Source: Malachius bipustulatus (taxonomy: Eukaryota > Arthropoda > Insecta > Coleoptera > Melyridae). From it: a stretch of DNA of 64,000 bases. Location: positions 69,746,186 to 69,810,185 of the forward strand of contig OU342630.1 in NCBI GenBank assembly GCA_910589415.1, given 5' to 3'. Under the pieces are notes generated by a model, which was not told where the DNA came from, made no database searches, and was given only the letters and a program-made list of their open reading frames with translations. Below, piece by piece: positions 13,001 through 22,469 of this stretch. Both the position numbers and the translations under genes were made by a program. How positions within the stretch are numbered: position 1 is the first letter of the stretch; every line of letters starts with the position of its first letter.

Positions 13001-15903
13001 GGAAGGCACGTAAACCCAAAAAGGTGGTTATCGTATTTGAATTTGAAAAAATATGCATTCTTGAGATCAACCGTAGGTACTCATATAGCATCCTTCATTT
13101 TTTAGGTTTTTTACAGTTCTGAAATCCTCAAGTTTAAAATGTGTTCCTTGAGATTTATTTTGTGCTCCGGGGGGTCCTAAAAAGGGGGTCCCGGCTGCTT
13201 CACTGCAGTCGTTAAGTTATGTCAGAGGCCCTTATTGTGGCTACTTGAAAACTTCTGACACTTGGGCTTTACCACAGCCATATGATATTTATTTATTTTT
13301 ATGAACCTATAATTCCCATTGGGTTTTATAACAATGGAGCTCATCAATAGCTCCAATTTCCCTAAGTTCTATAATAGACTGAAATAATTCAGAAGATGAT
13401 TTTTGTATAGGAACTTTCCCTTGTTAGGTTTTTTCCTGGTTCAGCTTGTTCGGTCGCCCTTTTCGTTATTACAAAAAGCAACGTGTCCGCCTTTTATTGT
13501 ACTGATATTTTTTGAACTGCGGCATTGACATCATGATTTAATTTGAATTTTCTGTGCGTAGATACTGTGTGATGCATGTCTGTCAGAATCTTTCCAGCAT
13601 CCACTGTTGCAGATGTGGTCCACTAGTCAATGTTTCCGTTATTTGATAACGTTTTTGTAGAAACGTATCGTTAATAATGCTTACTGAACGATTGATGTTT
13701 AACGATTACAACAATCGGATTGCTGTATAGTTCAATTCGGCCTGTGACAAAAGTGTTTGCACCTCCGTATTGAGTCTTGGTTCCCTGAGAGTTTGACAGT
13801 TCCCAGGAATATTCCACTCTTTAACTAGCTGTTGTCTAGTTTCGCGGTCGAGCTATGGTGATAAATAATTCTGACATCTGTCCAACAATTCTTCAGCAAT
13901 AGGTATTCGGCCCTGATTCAGCTACTTGATTTAGATTTTCGTCCAAAATTGCTGTGATAGAATCACCTTGTTCCTCAATCATCGTTACAGGGGGTTGCGT
14001 GAGCGAAGATCTCACTGAGTGAGCTGATTCACTATCTGGCTGTTATTCTTCGCTAGTGTATCACACGAGTCACCTGCCTGTTGATCAAGGTACTTAAATT
14101 TTGTATTAGCTATTAATGCTTCGGTCGTGTTGTTAGTACTTTTATGCACTAGTAACCATTATTAATATGATTCTTTGTTATAAGTCATCACTATTGATAT
14201 GATTATTAATATATTCGGATTATTACTATGTATTTTTTCATCACTCTTAGGCCCGTATTCACAAAGCGTTTCTGTCCTGTAATATCTCGAAAATAATTAT
14301 TTAGGAAATTATCGCTTGTGAATACGGGCGATAGTATAGTTATTTTGACCTTTTCTCATCCCCATAACTCGATTAAGGGTATTAGTCCCTAACCGGTCCA
14401 TGTTAGGACTGCTGTCCACCCTTTAAGTGCACTTAACTATTACATTAAGTGAGGTTCTAATCATCCACACCTATTACAGTGAGCATGATAACCTGACAGA
14501 GAGGATTACTGACAGAGAGAATTACTTTATTCGAATTATTACTATGTTTTTTTCATCACTATAAGTACACTTATTTTGACCTTTTCTCATCCCCATAACT
14601 CGATTAAGGGTATTAGTCCCTAACCGGTCCATGCTAGGACTGCTGTCCACCCTTTAAGTGCACTTAACTATTACATTAAGTGAGGTTCTAATCATCCACA
14701 CCTATTACAGTGAGCATGATAACCTGACAGAGAGGATTACTGACAGAGAGAATTACTTTATTCGAATTATTACTATGTATTTTTCATCACTATAAGTACA
14801 CTTATTTTGACCTTTTCTCATCCCCATAACTCGATTAAGGGTATTAGTCCCTAACCGGTCCATGTTAGGACTGCTGTCCACCCTTTAAGTGCACTTAACT
14901 ATTACATTAAGTGAGGTTCTAATCATCCCCCTATTACAGTGAGCATGATAACCTGACAGAGAGGATTTACTGACAGAGAGTGACAGAAAGGGTATTTATG
15001 TCTCTCAATTAAGAAAAAAAATAAAAACTTTTAAGTTATTGTACTTACTTGAAAGGTTTAGCTGTTTATCCATTTTTCTTAATTTTTTCTAACTTCCTTC
15101 GTGTTTTGCTTTTTAGTTGTTTCGGCATTTTACAGTAATTTTCCAGCAACACTCTCTTAAACACTAGCGCACGTATCGAGCGTAAGAACGATAATGAGCT
15201 ATCTACAGCAGATAACGGCCGGACGTGCGGGTGAGTAATAGGTACCTACCTGGGGATTTTAAAAAACTGAAAACATTACGCACTATTGGAGCTCGTGAAC
15301 GTCACTACAGGGTGATATTGAGGACGTGATCATCGAAGTATAATAGCTGATTAAACTTTTTATTTTAACAGTTACTTTTTTCATATTTTATGTATATTTT
15401 ATTGTTTTCTATGGTTTTTTCCTACAAAAATCCTTCTTAACTAGCACCTACATATTTATTTTATATTATTTGTAAATTGGAAGAGAACATTTATATTTAT
15501 ATTTTTATTTGATTTAATTTTTATTTAATAGGTAATTATTGTTCAATTCAAAATATCAACTTGTGCTGACAAGATAAATCTCGCAAGTCTCATTAATCAT
15601 TTTTTAGTATTGTATGTATATTTTATTGTGTTTACATTATATCTATTCAATTTTATTAAAAATTATATTGGGTACTTCGAAAATTATATTGAGCAAGAGT
15701 ATTGGAATTCAAAAAATGCAACGACTATGTTTTTACAGTTGATTTTCTTCGCTCTCCTGGCTATTGCCTTCGCTGCTCCTAAGGCGTTCCCCGCTCCTGG
15801 ACCGCAACCACAACTAGGATACGACTATGGATACGCCACTGGATACGTGCCAGCCGCTTATGGAGTTGGATATGGTGGATACCCTGGATACGCATACTAC
15901 TGA
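10035..15903 (+). CDS. Small secreted Gly/Tyr-rich peptide, two exons (10035-10046, 15739-15903)
   Basis: Exon 1 codes only MFKF and ends at a consensus donor, GTAAGT, at 10047. Exon 2 follows the acceptor TTTTTACAG ending at 15738, in phase 0. The spliced product is 58 residues. Residues 1-16 form a signal peptide (MFKFLIFFALLAIAFA), with likely cleavage before or within AAPKA. The mature part has a Pro/Ala segment followed by a Gly-Tyr-rich tail of GYDYGYATGY and GYGGYPGYAYY type, ending in TGA. Small insect secreted peptides and cuticle-associated proteins of the neuropeptide-like-precursor or GY-rich type look like this; the role is inferred from composition only. A TATA box lies upstream and AATAAA downstream (15950-15955). 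The 5.7-kb intron is mostly transposon sequence. An uninterrupted frame reaches upstream of exon 2 to 15610, but it lacks a signal peptide there and crosses the splice acceptor, so the two-exon model is preferred. Confidence 0.85.
10159..10500. mobile_element. Palindromic element inside the intron, related to the DIRS end
   Basis: ATAATTAGAGGTTAAACGAC at 10159 is mirrored perfectly at the right end by GTCGTTTAACCTCTAATTAT, and the arms continue for about 80 bp through TGATCACGTCCG. The segment from about 10213 to 10360 matches, in reverse complement, the right terminus of the neighbouring DIRS-type element (15190-15342), including CACCCTGTAG and CCGGCCGTTATCTGCTG. So this is a small derivative carrying a DIRS terminus in the opposite orientation, butted against the left end of the larger element. 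Confidence 0.75.
10496..10535. repeat. DIRS left terminal inverted repeat
   Basis: A 40-bp perfect reverse complement of 15305-15344, ending internally at CACCCTGTAG. It overlaps the outer end of the palindromic element at 10159-10500 by a few bases (TAATTAT). Confidence 0.8.
10846..11237 (-). pseudogene. Tyrosine recombinase of the DIRS element, frameshifted
   Basis: The frame from 11237 shows the catalytic HxxR box as HRTRHATTSAAATKGL, preceded by TIQTISRCIKAG. Related recombinases have a similar T-x-x-R-W-I-K segment followed by H-S-T-R-x-A-S-T-S-A-A. It then reads ILQKQHWGG and stops at 10869. The nucleophile motif KYYNRPV is present just downstream (10866 down to 10846) in a different frame, so a small indel separates the conserved Tyr from the HxxR box. 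As it stands the protein could not be catalytically complete. The role of the intact family is integration of a circular DNA intermediate. Confidence 0.8.
11780..12450 (-). pseudogene. DIRS RNase H and pol C-terminus, interrupted
   Basis: Reading leftward, one frame gives TDASNSEWGATNSRGVWS then HINQLELMDVF, which fits the first Asp and Glu motifs of DIRS-type RNase H. After a TTTA-repeat insertion (12246-12310 on the plus strand) it resumes with AYINRIGGVKHGPLNKI, the second Asp region being lost or altered. Further left, in another frame, is PPWKTQPWCPAL, typical of the segment between RNase H and recombinase. Stops and frame changes show it is dead. Confidence 0.78.
12246..12310. repeat. 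(TTTA)n tract inside the RNase H remnant
   Basis: TTTATTTATTTATTTAT-type simple repeat that splits the RNase H reading frame. A second TTTAT/TTTATT tract at about 12808-12870 flanks the RT fragment. They may be tails of tiny insertions. Confidence 0.55.
12876..13095 (-). pseudogene. DIRS reverse transcriptase fragment
   Basis: One frame contains CLPNSLSTAPYVFTKI, closely fitting the DIRS RT motif (L-P-F-G-L-S-x-A-P-x-V-F-T-K). The neighbouring frame continues KFFKPIVNRLR and ends in IIYLDPYDID, where the catalytic Y-L-D-D has become YLDP. A frameshift and the altered active site rule out function. Confidence 0.78.
13400..13830 (-). pseudogene. DIRS ORF1 (gag-like) fragment
   Basis: The minus strand reads EWNIPGNCQTLREPRLNTEV near 13818-13760. 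In another frame it reads DAGKILTDMHHTVSTHRKF, followed by NHDVNAAVQKI (13603-13512). Both resemble the conserved core of the ORF1 protein found with DIRS-type elements, where a D-A-x-x-L-x-D-x-H-H segment precedes a weakly conserved tail. Several stops and frame changes interrupt it. Identification is from memory of the family pattern. Confidence 0.62.
14206..14990. repeat. 231-bp tandem repeat, about three copies
   Basis: The word TATTTTGACCTTTTCTCATC starts at 14341, 14572 and 14803, a constant 231-bp period. Units include CTAACCGGTCCATG, TGTCCACCCTTTAAGTGCAC and GACAGAGAGGATTACTGAC. Copies are nearly identical. The last is cut off near 14990; the first is preceded by a partial unit (from 14206) split by a small foldback. 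The array interrupts the DIRS ORF1 region. Confidence 0.85.
14250..14332. repeat. Small palindrome with GCCCGTATTCACAA ends
   Basis: GCCCGTATTCACAAAGCG is mirrored by CGCTTGTGAATACGGGC about 45 bp later, giving an element of about 83 bp sitting inside the first tandem unit. Looks like a miniature inverted-repeat insertion. Confidence 0.65.
15061..15128 (-). pseudogene. DIRS ORF1 N-terminal fragment
   Basis: The ATG at 15128 (minus strand) opens a short, very basic frame, MPKQLKSKTRRKLEKIKKNG, then a stop. It lies just inside the 5' terminus of the element, where ORF1 should begin. A Lys/Arg-rich start fits a gag-like nucleic-acid-binding protein. The tandem array to its left separates it from the rest of ORF1. 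Confidence 0.5.
15305..15344. repeat. DIRS right terminal inverted repeat
   Basis: Perfect 40-bp inverse of 10496-10535. Being the 5' end of the element on the minus strand, it also matches (inverted) the inner part of the palindromic element at 10159-10500. Confidence 0.8.
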
Positions 15904-15949
15904 GAAAGTTTTTTGATACCTACTGAAAATGCTGGCACAATAATTTGTA

Positions 15950-15955
15950 AATAAA
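15950..15955 (+). terminator. Poly(A) signal of the Gly/Tyr-peptide gene
   Basis: AATAAA 47 bp after the TGA stop; a second AATAAA follows at about 15966. This short 3' UTR fits a small secreted-peptide transcript. Confidence 0.65.
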
Positions 15956-16196
15956 ACTGCATAGATAAATAAAAAAGTTAAAAAAAACTCTTGATACTAG
16001 ATACTTGATACTTTCCAGACCAATAATAATATAATAATAATCATTACAATAAATAAAAAATAAATTAAAAGTAAATTAAAACAATAATTAAAAAATAGAA
16101 AAACCATTGACATTAAGATGCGTTTAAAATTTTACAGATCGTGTGTGAGACAAAAAAATACTAAATTGGTGCTCATTTCTGCATATATTGTATATA

Positions 16197-17074
16197 CAGG
16201 GTGTCCCAGCTTATTCGAAGCGGTCTCTGTAGGCCAAACGATGAACATTTTCAAAAAACTTTTTGAATATTCAAGTACAGGATCACAATGGCCATAATTT
16301 AAAATTATTTTGGAGTATACAGAGTGTCCCATATGACAGTGGCATATCAAAGTTATGTTTTTTTAAATGGAATGCTCCTATGTTATTGCATTTTTAGATT
16401 ATCTGAGGACAGAAAATAAGATTGGCTTTTACAGTTGGTGTTTAAATTCAGAAGTTTTTGAGTTATAAACAAGTGAAAATCGTCATTTTTCAAGTTCAAA
16501 GCCCTGTACAACGAAAACGGCTGAAGATAGAGAAAAACGGCTTACATGTCCCTATTTTACTTTTTCATGTACTATCCTATCATGTAGATGAAATGTTTAT
16601 ACAGGGTGATAAAAAATTTGAAAAATTCTGAGATTTCTCCACGCGTCGCCAAATAAAAAAATCAAAGAAAGTAAAAATTTTTCTATACCATAGAAAAAGT
16701 ACATAAAAAGTTAAAATAGGGACATGTAAGCCGTTTTTCTCTATCTTCAGCCGTTTTCATTGTACAGGGCCTTGAACTTGAAAAATGACGATTTTCACTT
16801 GTTTATAACTCAAAAACTTCTGAATTTAAACACCAACTGTAAAAGCCAATCCTATTTTCTCTTCTCAGAAAATCTAAAAATGCAATAACATAGGAGCATT
16901 CCATTTAAAAAAACATAACTTTGATATGCCACTGTCATATGGGACACTCTGTATACTCCAAAGTAATTTTAAATTATGGCCATTGTGATCCTGTACTTGA
17001 ATTTGCAAAAATTTTTTGGAAAAAATCAATCGTTTGGCCTACAGAGACCGCTTCGAATAAGCTGGGACACCCTG
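16197..17074. mobile_element. Three-layer nested foldback element
   Basis: The outer ends CAGGGTGTCCCAGC and GCTGGGACACCCTG are each flanked by TATA. Inside, a second pair of termini (CAGAGTGTCCCATATGAC near 16320 and GTCATATGGGACACTCTG near 16950) is again inverted, and a further CAGGGTGATAAAA word sits at the centre (about 16601). The arms are nearly perfect for about 390 bp. There is no coding frame. RNA from this region would fold into one long hairpin. Confidence 0.85.
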
Positions 17075-17078
17075 TATA

Positions 17079-18169
17079 CACTTGCTGAATTCAATTTTTC
17101 AAGAGAAACAATTTAGGAATCCGCAAATTGATGTCCAAAAGGAGATCTGAGCTGAAAAATCCGAACTGAACAAACACGTTCAATATTTACGTTCAAACAT
17201 TGATTGTTGTCAGTAATCTGGAATTTATTTTTTCAACCCTTACTCTGTATAGCTCCGCATGCATAGTGATGGATTTTTTCAATGTTACACGTGTTTCGCT
17301 ACTTTTAAAGTAGCATCTTCAGACATATATGTAGATGCATAAAATTATTGATACCTACAGTAACATAGTAACAGTATGGTAGCCCAAGTGATCATGAAAC
17401 AAGTAACTAGATATAATAATGAATTTTAATTTAACTATAACTAGATCATTATACAATCAGGTGCAAAAAAACTGGGTTGCTTTTATATTTTATATATTTA
17501 TTTTTTCATTCTTTTTTTTATCAAAATCGTTGGAATTAAAAATTTTTGCCATTTATTTGAATGGACAAGTATTATGCTTTTAGTATAGAATTTTATTTTT
17601 GCATTGATAAAGGAGTTTCTCCTGAATCATAAAAAAAGAGAAAATTATTCTCAAAATCATTTCATATGTTTCATTATTCATTCAATTCATAAAGAGTGCC
17701 TGTGTTCTGCAATTATTTGTCATTTTTCGGTTGTTACGTTTGTGTAACCGGCCCTAAGTGATGTTATTGTTTCTTAAAATGAGAAAAAGTATCATATTCT
17801 TTCTTGAAACGTTCAGGTGGAAGGCCTTTATGAATAAAAAATCAAAAGTGTAACCTGAAAGCGAAAATATCTCAAAATACATACTCGATTCTCAAAAAAT
17901 ACTACCTGGACCTTTTTTTGCATCTGAATGTATAATTTCTTAAGAATCTTCTTAGTTGTTGATATCAAAAAGAAACTTAAGTAGTGAAGAACGATATGTG
18001 TCAAGCTGCTCATTAATTTCTGTGAATTGTTGATTACGTAAATATCTGTGGATAACTAGAGATTCACGAAAATTTGATTTAATTTTGAAGATGGTGCTTT
18101 AAAAGTTGCGAAACACGTATCACATTGATATACAGTATACAGTAGAATTTTTGAAACATCACTTACAGC
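17079..18169. other. Intergenic, no gene seen
   Basis: AT-rich. The 61-residue minus-strand frame at 17828-18013 has no recognised motif. GTGTTTCGCTACTTTTAAAGTAGC at 17291 is a local palindrome. Confidence 0.4.
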
Positions 18170-18353
18170 CTGTATTATAAAGGCCCATCAAGCTAACGGG
18201 CAGATTTCTGATACCATTCATTTTAACATTTTTGTAATCTTTTTCATGCCAATAGAAGCGCTAAATTGCTATATTTTCCACCTACGGTCGATACCGTTCC
18301 AAGAAACGGCCTTAGAAATCTGCCCTTAAACTTAATGAGCCCTTATAACACTA
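18170..18353. mobile_element. Short MITE, copy 2 of 2
   Basis: Starts near TGTATTATAAAGGCCCAT and ends ATGAGCCCTTATAACACT. The inner arms GGGCAGATTTCTGATACC and TTAGAAATCTGCCC pair. Matches the copy at 4857-5076 through TTTTCCACCTACGGT. This copy is the better preserved at its right end. Confidence 0.78.
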
Positions 18354-21040
18354 ACTCTTATTTAGTGTTTTATTTATCATCAATCAAAAAATTTAAATTT
18401 TTTGTAACTTTTGATTGATTGTATTAATTATATTTTCTTAGTTTCGTATCAGTAAAACTAAAGATGTAAAAAAAGTTAAAGTTATCCTCCATCACCGAGC
18501 TCGGTGTATGCAGATCCTGAAATCTGTCCCTGAAACTATATCTTGGACAGAGAAAAACTGCTGGATATCTGCGAGGAAAACGTCTCATACATAGGCATCT
18601 CGCGTGCTTAGGTTCCCCTTACAATGATTATATACAATATTTTCTTTCATTCATTAAGACGGAAAATAAAAATAACACGAAACGATTGCAACGTGAACCA
18701 TTCCGAAATTCACGTGACATTCCGCCCCTGTCACAACCTTGGAATAACGTGATATCTGACGTACTCGCCATAACTGAGTGAGTCCCAAGGAAACGGAAAG
18801 CCTTTTGCAACTTACGCGCCACGCCGTACATATCGATTTCTCATTGTTTCAGTGTCTACCTTGATATTTGCGGTAGTTTCTGAACATTATTTCAAGTCTG
18901 ACTAATTTTCCTACGGTATAGGTATAGGTACCTACTGTTAAATTTGTTGTAATATTTTTCACCATCATTTTTTTCATAACCAGCAAATGAAATTATTTTC
19001 ATAAATTATCATTTTTTTTCTATTACCCCGAAATATAATAATTTATTCAGCTCGAAAATACTTTTTTTTCTAATTTAAAAGATTTTTTCAAAAGATAAAA
19101 GATAAATGATAAATCAACTTTAACGTCCTAGGCCGTTAAAATTGTGATTTTCGGTAATATAATAATGAGATCAAAGGAACAATATTAGGGCGATCGTTAC
19201 CTAGGAAATACGAGTGCTAAGCAAATTAACTAGCCAAGGGCCTTTGCACAATATAATTTAACTAATAATTTTTTTAATAAATTATTCAATAAAGCTCACA
19301 TTTTGATTATCCTTTTAATTTCTAAATGACATAATTTTAAGGAAAAGTGCATAAAAGAGACATATAAATGACGGTAATTGAAGGCAGTTCTTGACGATTT
19401 AGAATTCATAAATTGTTGCTTTTTGGCGATTTAAGCGATTTAAATTATTATGTGACACACGTTGCAAAAGGCGTGTTTAAAAGCACTCGACGATTGTTAA
19501 ACTCGGTCGTCGACCTCGTTTCCATTTTTCGTCCAAGCTTAAGACAGTCCCATTTTACGACTTGTAACTTGTAACACAAATAGCTATTCTGTTAAATCGT
19601 TCCATATAGTGACTTTTTGATTTTCATTTCAGTTTCGAAATTACACTCTTTTACGCACCATAGTGCCTAAGAGTATGTTCTTTTACGCACTTGTGCTTAA
19701 AACGACAGAAATGCCAATTAAATGGAAGTTTTATTTTCACGAAGCCTACTTTGACAATTTAATATACCAATTTCTAGAATTCATATTTTGTTGTTTTTAT
19801 TTACTAAATTGCATAAACTAAATTACTCGAATTTACAACAGCACTGCGGATTCTGCGCGCCCAGCGTTGGAATTCGAATTCCGATACCACGTTTGCATGT
19901 CGAAAACTTTCATTTTGAATTGCGACACAAATTTCGAAGTGGACCCGTGCAATGACCGATTGCTGATCCGAATGTTTGTTGAATGCTCAGATTTGACGTA
20001 AATTATTCTATTTTCACATTTAAAGGTCAATGTAAATGTATAAAACAGAATTTAGATGTTAAGGACAATGTTGTCTCCAATAACACCAAAAATCCGAAAT
20101 GATGACACTACCGAAATGAAAATTCGAATTTCTGTTGTAAATGCCTTCAAAATTTTACTAATGTAACCTTTCATCCTTTAATAATGTAGTCTGCTCGAAA
20201 TCGATCCAACAACTACACCAGTCCTTTAAATTTTAGTAGCAATACACAATTTATAAGTTAATTTTCTCTTCGGGCTTTCCCGTTTTCTAATTTTTGTTTC
20301 AAAATTTGGCAATGAAGTTTTACTTGTAATAATTGGTACCTAACATAATAAATTAAGCGCAAATTCTATGTTTTTTTAAAAAACTTAAATAATCACCATC
20401 TCTTATAAAATTCTTCTTTAATTTATATTAATAAGAAAATATTTCTTTATTTTTGAACTTGTGAACTTTTTAAATCTTGCTAAATTTTCTAGTTTCCTCT
20501 ATTATCAGAATAGCCTAAAATAAAAATTTCACTTCATTTAAAATACGAATCACAACTTATGTGAAGTAATTTTGCAGAAAACAGTAAATAACAGACGTGT
20601 CTGTAACTCTTCATCATATGTCATTTGAACAGCTTTTATATCACAAAAATATTCCACTAGTATAATTTTCTATTAAATAGAGGAAGCAATTTCCTTCCGT
20701 TGTCGTCCTATCTATTATTATAACCGGAATATCCTTGGTGATATGAGAATAGCAACTTATGTATTGTATCATTACGAAGAATCGTGGAAAATTCCGTGCA
20801 ATGCTAACTTTTGTTGAAGTTATGGCTTTAGCGGGCTTTAATCGAAAGAAAAATAATCAATTTAAATTTTATAAGTTCTAATATGTTAGTCTGTTAGGTA
20901 TCTGTAAGTAAATAAAAATTTTCAAACTAGAGAAAATAATTATTGCATTTATAAAGAAAGGATTGAACGGAGACCCAAAAATATGATCTAATAATTCCTA
21001 ATTTACTAGAGAAGCCGATACAAACGAAAATCGTCCAAAA
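18354..21040. other. Intergenic, no gene supported
   Basis: Mostly AT-rich. Slightly GC-richer patches at about 18480-18830 and 19500-19560 carry no coding signal I can defend; the minus-strand frames at 18628-18831 and 19833-20030 lack motifs. The last part is presumably upstream regulatory DNA of the Ser-rich protein gene. Confidence 0.4.
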
Positions 21041-21182
21041 GGCCGAGTTAGTTGGCCACCTGAATTAGGCACACCCGCAGGATCGGCGATTCAGGAAACG
21101 CTCTAAATCATCACGTAGTTATCCACCCCTCCAAAACCACCCCAATCATGCGCCCTCTCCTCCTCAACACGTTGCCCGCGTC

Positions 21183-21216
21183 TATAAAAGCGCACGTAAA
21201 CACTGAATTCTCCAGT
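21183..21216 (+). promoter_or_regulatory. Core promoter of the Ser-rich protein gene: TATA and Inr
   Basis: TATAAAAG at 21183-21190 is followed by TCCAGT at 21211-21216, an initiator-like word with the A 31 bp from the start of the TATA box, the standard insect spacing. The preceding 130 bp are markedly GC-richer than the surroundings. The 5' leader to the ATG would be about 80 nt. Confidence 0.72.
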
Positions 21217-21293
21217 AACCGTCGTCTCTACATCGAGTCAACTAACCCCTAGTGCTCCAGTTGTAGTCGACATATCTTTATCTTACAGTGTCA

Positions 21294-21908
21294 ATGAATT
21301 CAGTGATTAACCAGTCAGAGTCCAACATGTTCCTTAAAACTCTCAGCAGTCCTGAAAGTCGCAGTGTCTCGCCGCTGACACCATCCCCTTCGAGGGAGAT
21401 GAAAGGCATTCGTCTCTTCAGAGTCATCAGCAGGAAGCTGGCCAGACGGTCCCACGAAGACATTAATCGTCACGTGGAAGACGCGACCAGCAGATCGTCG
21501 AGCACCGATTCTTGTTCATCAGCCTCCGGTGGACATTCCTCTCGGTCAAAGAAGGAATGTATGTCTTCGGGAGACTCAGGGTTCCGGTCAGTGTCTCCTA
21601 ATCAGATGTCCAGCAGCTCCAGCGACGCGGGAAGCGATATCAATGTCAGGCATAGACATCACCATTCCATTTCTGCGGACAGCGTTAGAAAAGTGTTCCA
21701 AAATTTAAGCTTAAACACCCGGTCACAGAGCTGCAATAATACCAAGGAGGTGAAGAGAAAATCTGCAAAAAAAGCAGCGCCGAAGAGAATCTTGCGTTCT
21801 CCAGTTGTATATACTTATGCTAAAGGTTTGTCTGGCTTACCTACGCAGAGAATTCCACGATGCACGTCTAGAATGTGTAGTTGTAGCATGCAATATCACA
21901 CTGGGTAA
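21294..21908 (+). CDS. Ser-rich basic protein of unknown function, single exon
   Basis: 204 residues from ATG 21294 (context TCAATGA), about 80 nt downstream of the predicted start site. An in-frame GTG six bases earlier is not a plausible insect initiator, and the next ATG is at 21327. Residues 20-35 are rich in Ser-Pro pairs (possible proline-directed phosphorylation). Residues 39-63 form a basic stretch with KGIRLFRVISRKLARRS. Residues 65-128 are Ser-rich with GDSGFRSVSP and a His cluster (RHRHHH). Residues 152-167 hold KRKSAKKAAPKR, a bipartite-type nuclear signal. The C-terminus has SPVVYTYAKGLSGLPTQR and a Cys-containing tail. There is no signal peptide or membrane segment. The GC and codon content differ sharply from the flanks, supporting a real gene. 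I do not recognise the family. The short, apparently intronless TATA gene with disordered Ser-rich content suggests a regulated intracellular protein; that is inference. Confidence 0.82.
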   Translation: MNSVINQSESNMFLKTLSSPESRSVSPLTPSPSREMKGIRLFRVISRKLARRSHEDINRHVEDATSRSSSTDSCSSASGGHSSRSKKECMSSGDSGFRSVSPNQMSSSSSDAGSDINVRHRHHHSISADSVRKVFQNLSLNTRSQSCNNTKEVKRKSAKKAAPKRILRSPVVYTYAKGLSGLPTQRIPRCTSRMCSCSMQYHTG

Positions 21909-22454
21909 ATGAAATGAATTTTTTTCATTTAAAATTCTTGTATCATAGTAATTAATATGGATAAACGTATAAATTTAAAAGTATTTTTTAGTAATATTTG
22001 CTACATAAAAATGGGGATATTTCCCGAGAGTGAAGACTGTAAACATAAACGAAAGACAATGTATTTCGTTTTATTTAAATTTTAAGACTTGTATATTTAA
22101 AAATTTTTATAAATTGTTCATTACCTAGATTTAGATTAAAAAATTTGTGTAATATAATAATTATTAAAGATGGACTGTCTCTGTATACAATTGAATGAAA
22201 TGTACAACTTCTTTTTAAATTAATTATTTTGTAAATTAATTATGACACCTTACATATTAATATTTAACAGCACCAAGTAAGAGAACTATGTCTGAAGGTA
22301 CAAAGTTTATATATACTAATAATTGTAAAATACACAGATTCTCTATGTATTGATAAATTGTCTTAGTTGGACGTAAATTTCAATGTTAATTTTGATGCAC
22401 CACACTAATTGAAATTCTACATTTCCCTAATTAGTGCCTTGTAGATTGTCCTTT

Positions 22455-22460
22455 AATAAA
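22455..22460 (+). terminator. Likely poly(A) signal of the Ser-rich protein gene
   Basis: AATAAA about 550 bp after the stop codon. The intervening sequence is AT-rich with no frame, as expected for an insect 3' UTR. Upstream AT-rich variants are possible alternative sites. Confidence 0.5.
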
Positions 22461-22469
22461 TCAAATATC

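Larger units (their letters stand above)
10496..15344 (-). mobile_element. Decayed DIRS-type tyrosine-recombinase retrotransposon
   Basis: About 4.85 kb bounded by 40-bp perfect inverted repeats; the left end (10496-10535) contains GATGATCACGTCCTC and the right end (15305-15344) its complement. On the minus strand, right to left, I recognise remnants of an ORF1 (gag-like) protein, reverse transcriptase, DIRS-type RNase H and a tyrosine recombinase, the order known for DIRS elements. There is no DDE integrase and no LTR. Every coding block is broken by frameshifts, stops or insertions. It sits in the intron of the Gly/Tyr-peptide gene, antisense to it. DIRS elements are known from beetles (for example Tribolium); assignment here rests on domain motifs read by eye. 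Confidence 0.82.

Noticed and set aside
10496..15344. Reading the 40-bp terminal repeats as a cut-and-paste DNA transposon
   Set aside because: Considered because of the perfect inverted ends, but all recognisable genes are DIRS-type and no DDE transposase is visible; a nested arrangement is still possible.
15610..15903. 97-residue frame as the full peptide gene
   Set aside because: Its N-terminal part crosses a good splice acceptor and lacks a signal peptide, whereas MFKF from 10035 joins perfectly at 15739.
16132..16350. 72-residue frame in the 16.2-kb palindrome
   Set aside because: Lies in the arm of a foldback element and crosses its boundary.
21288..21293. GTG at 21288 as the start of the Ser-rich protein
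   Set aside because: Non-ATG initiation is not expected in an insect gene; the ATG two codons later is well placed behind the promoter.
21278..21463. Minus-strand frame opposite the Ser-rich gene
   Set aside because: Shadow of the real coding strand; no promoter or motif of its own.
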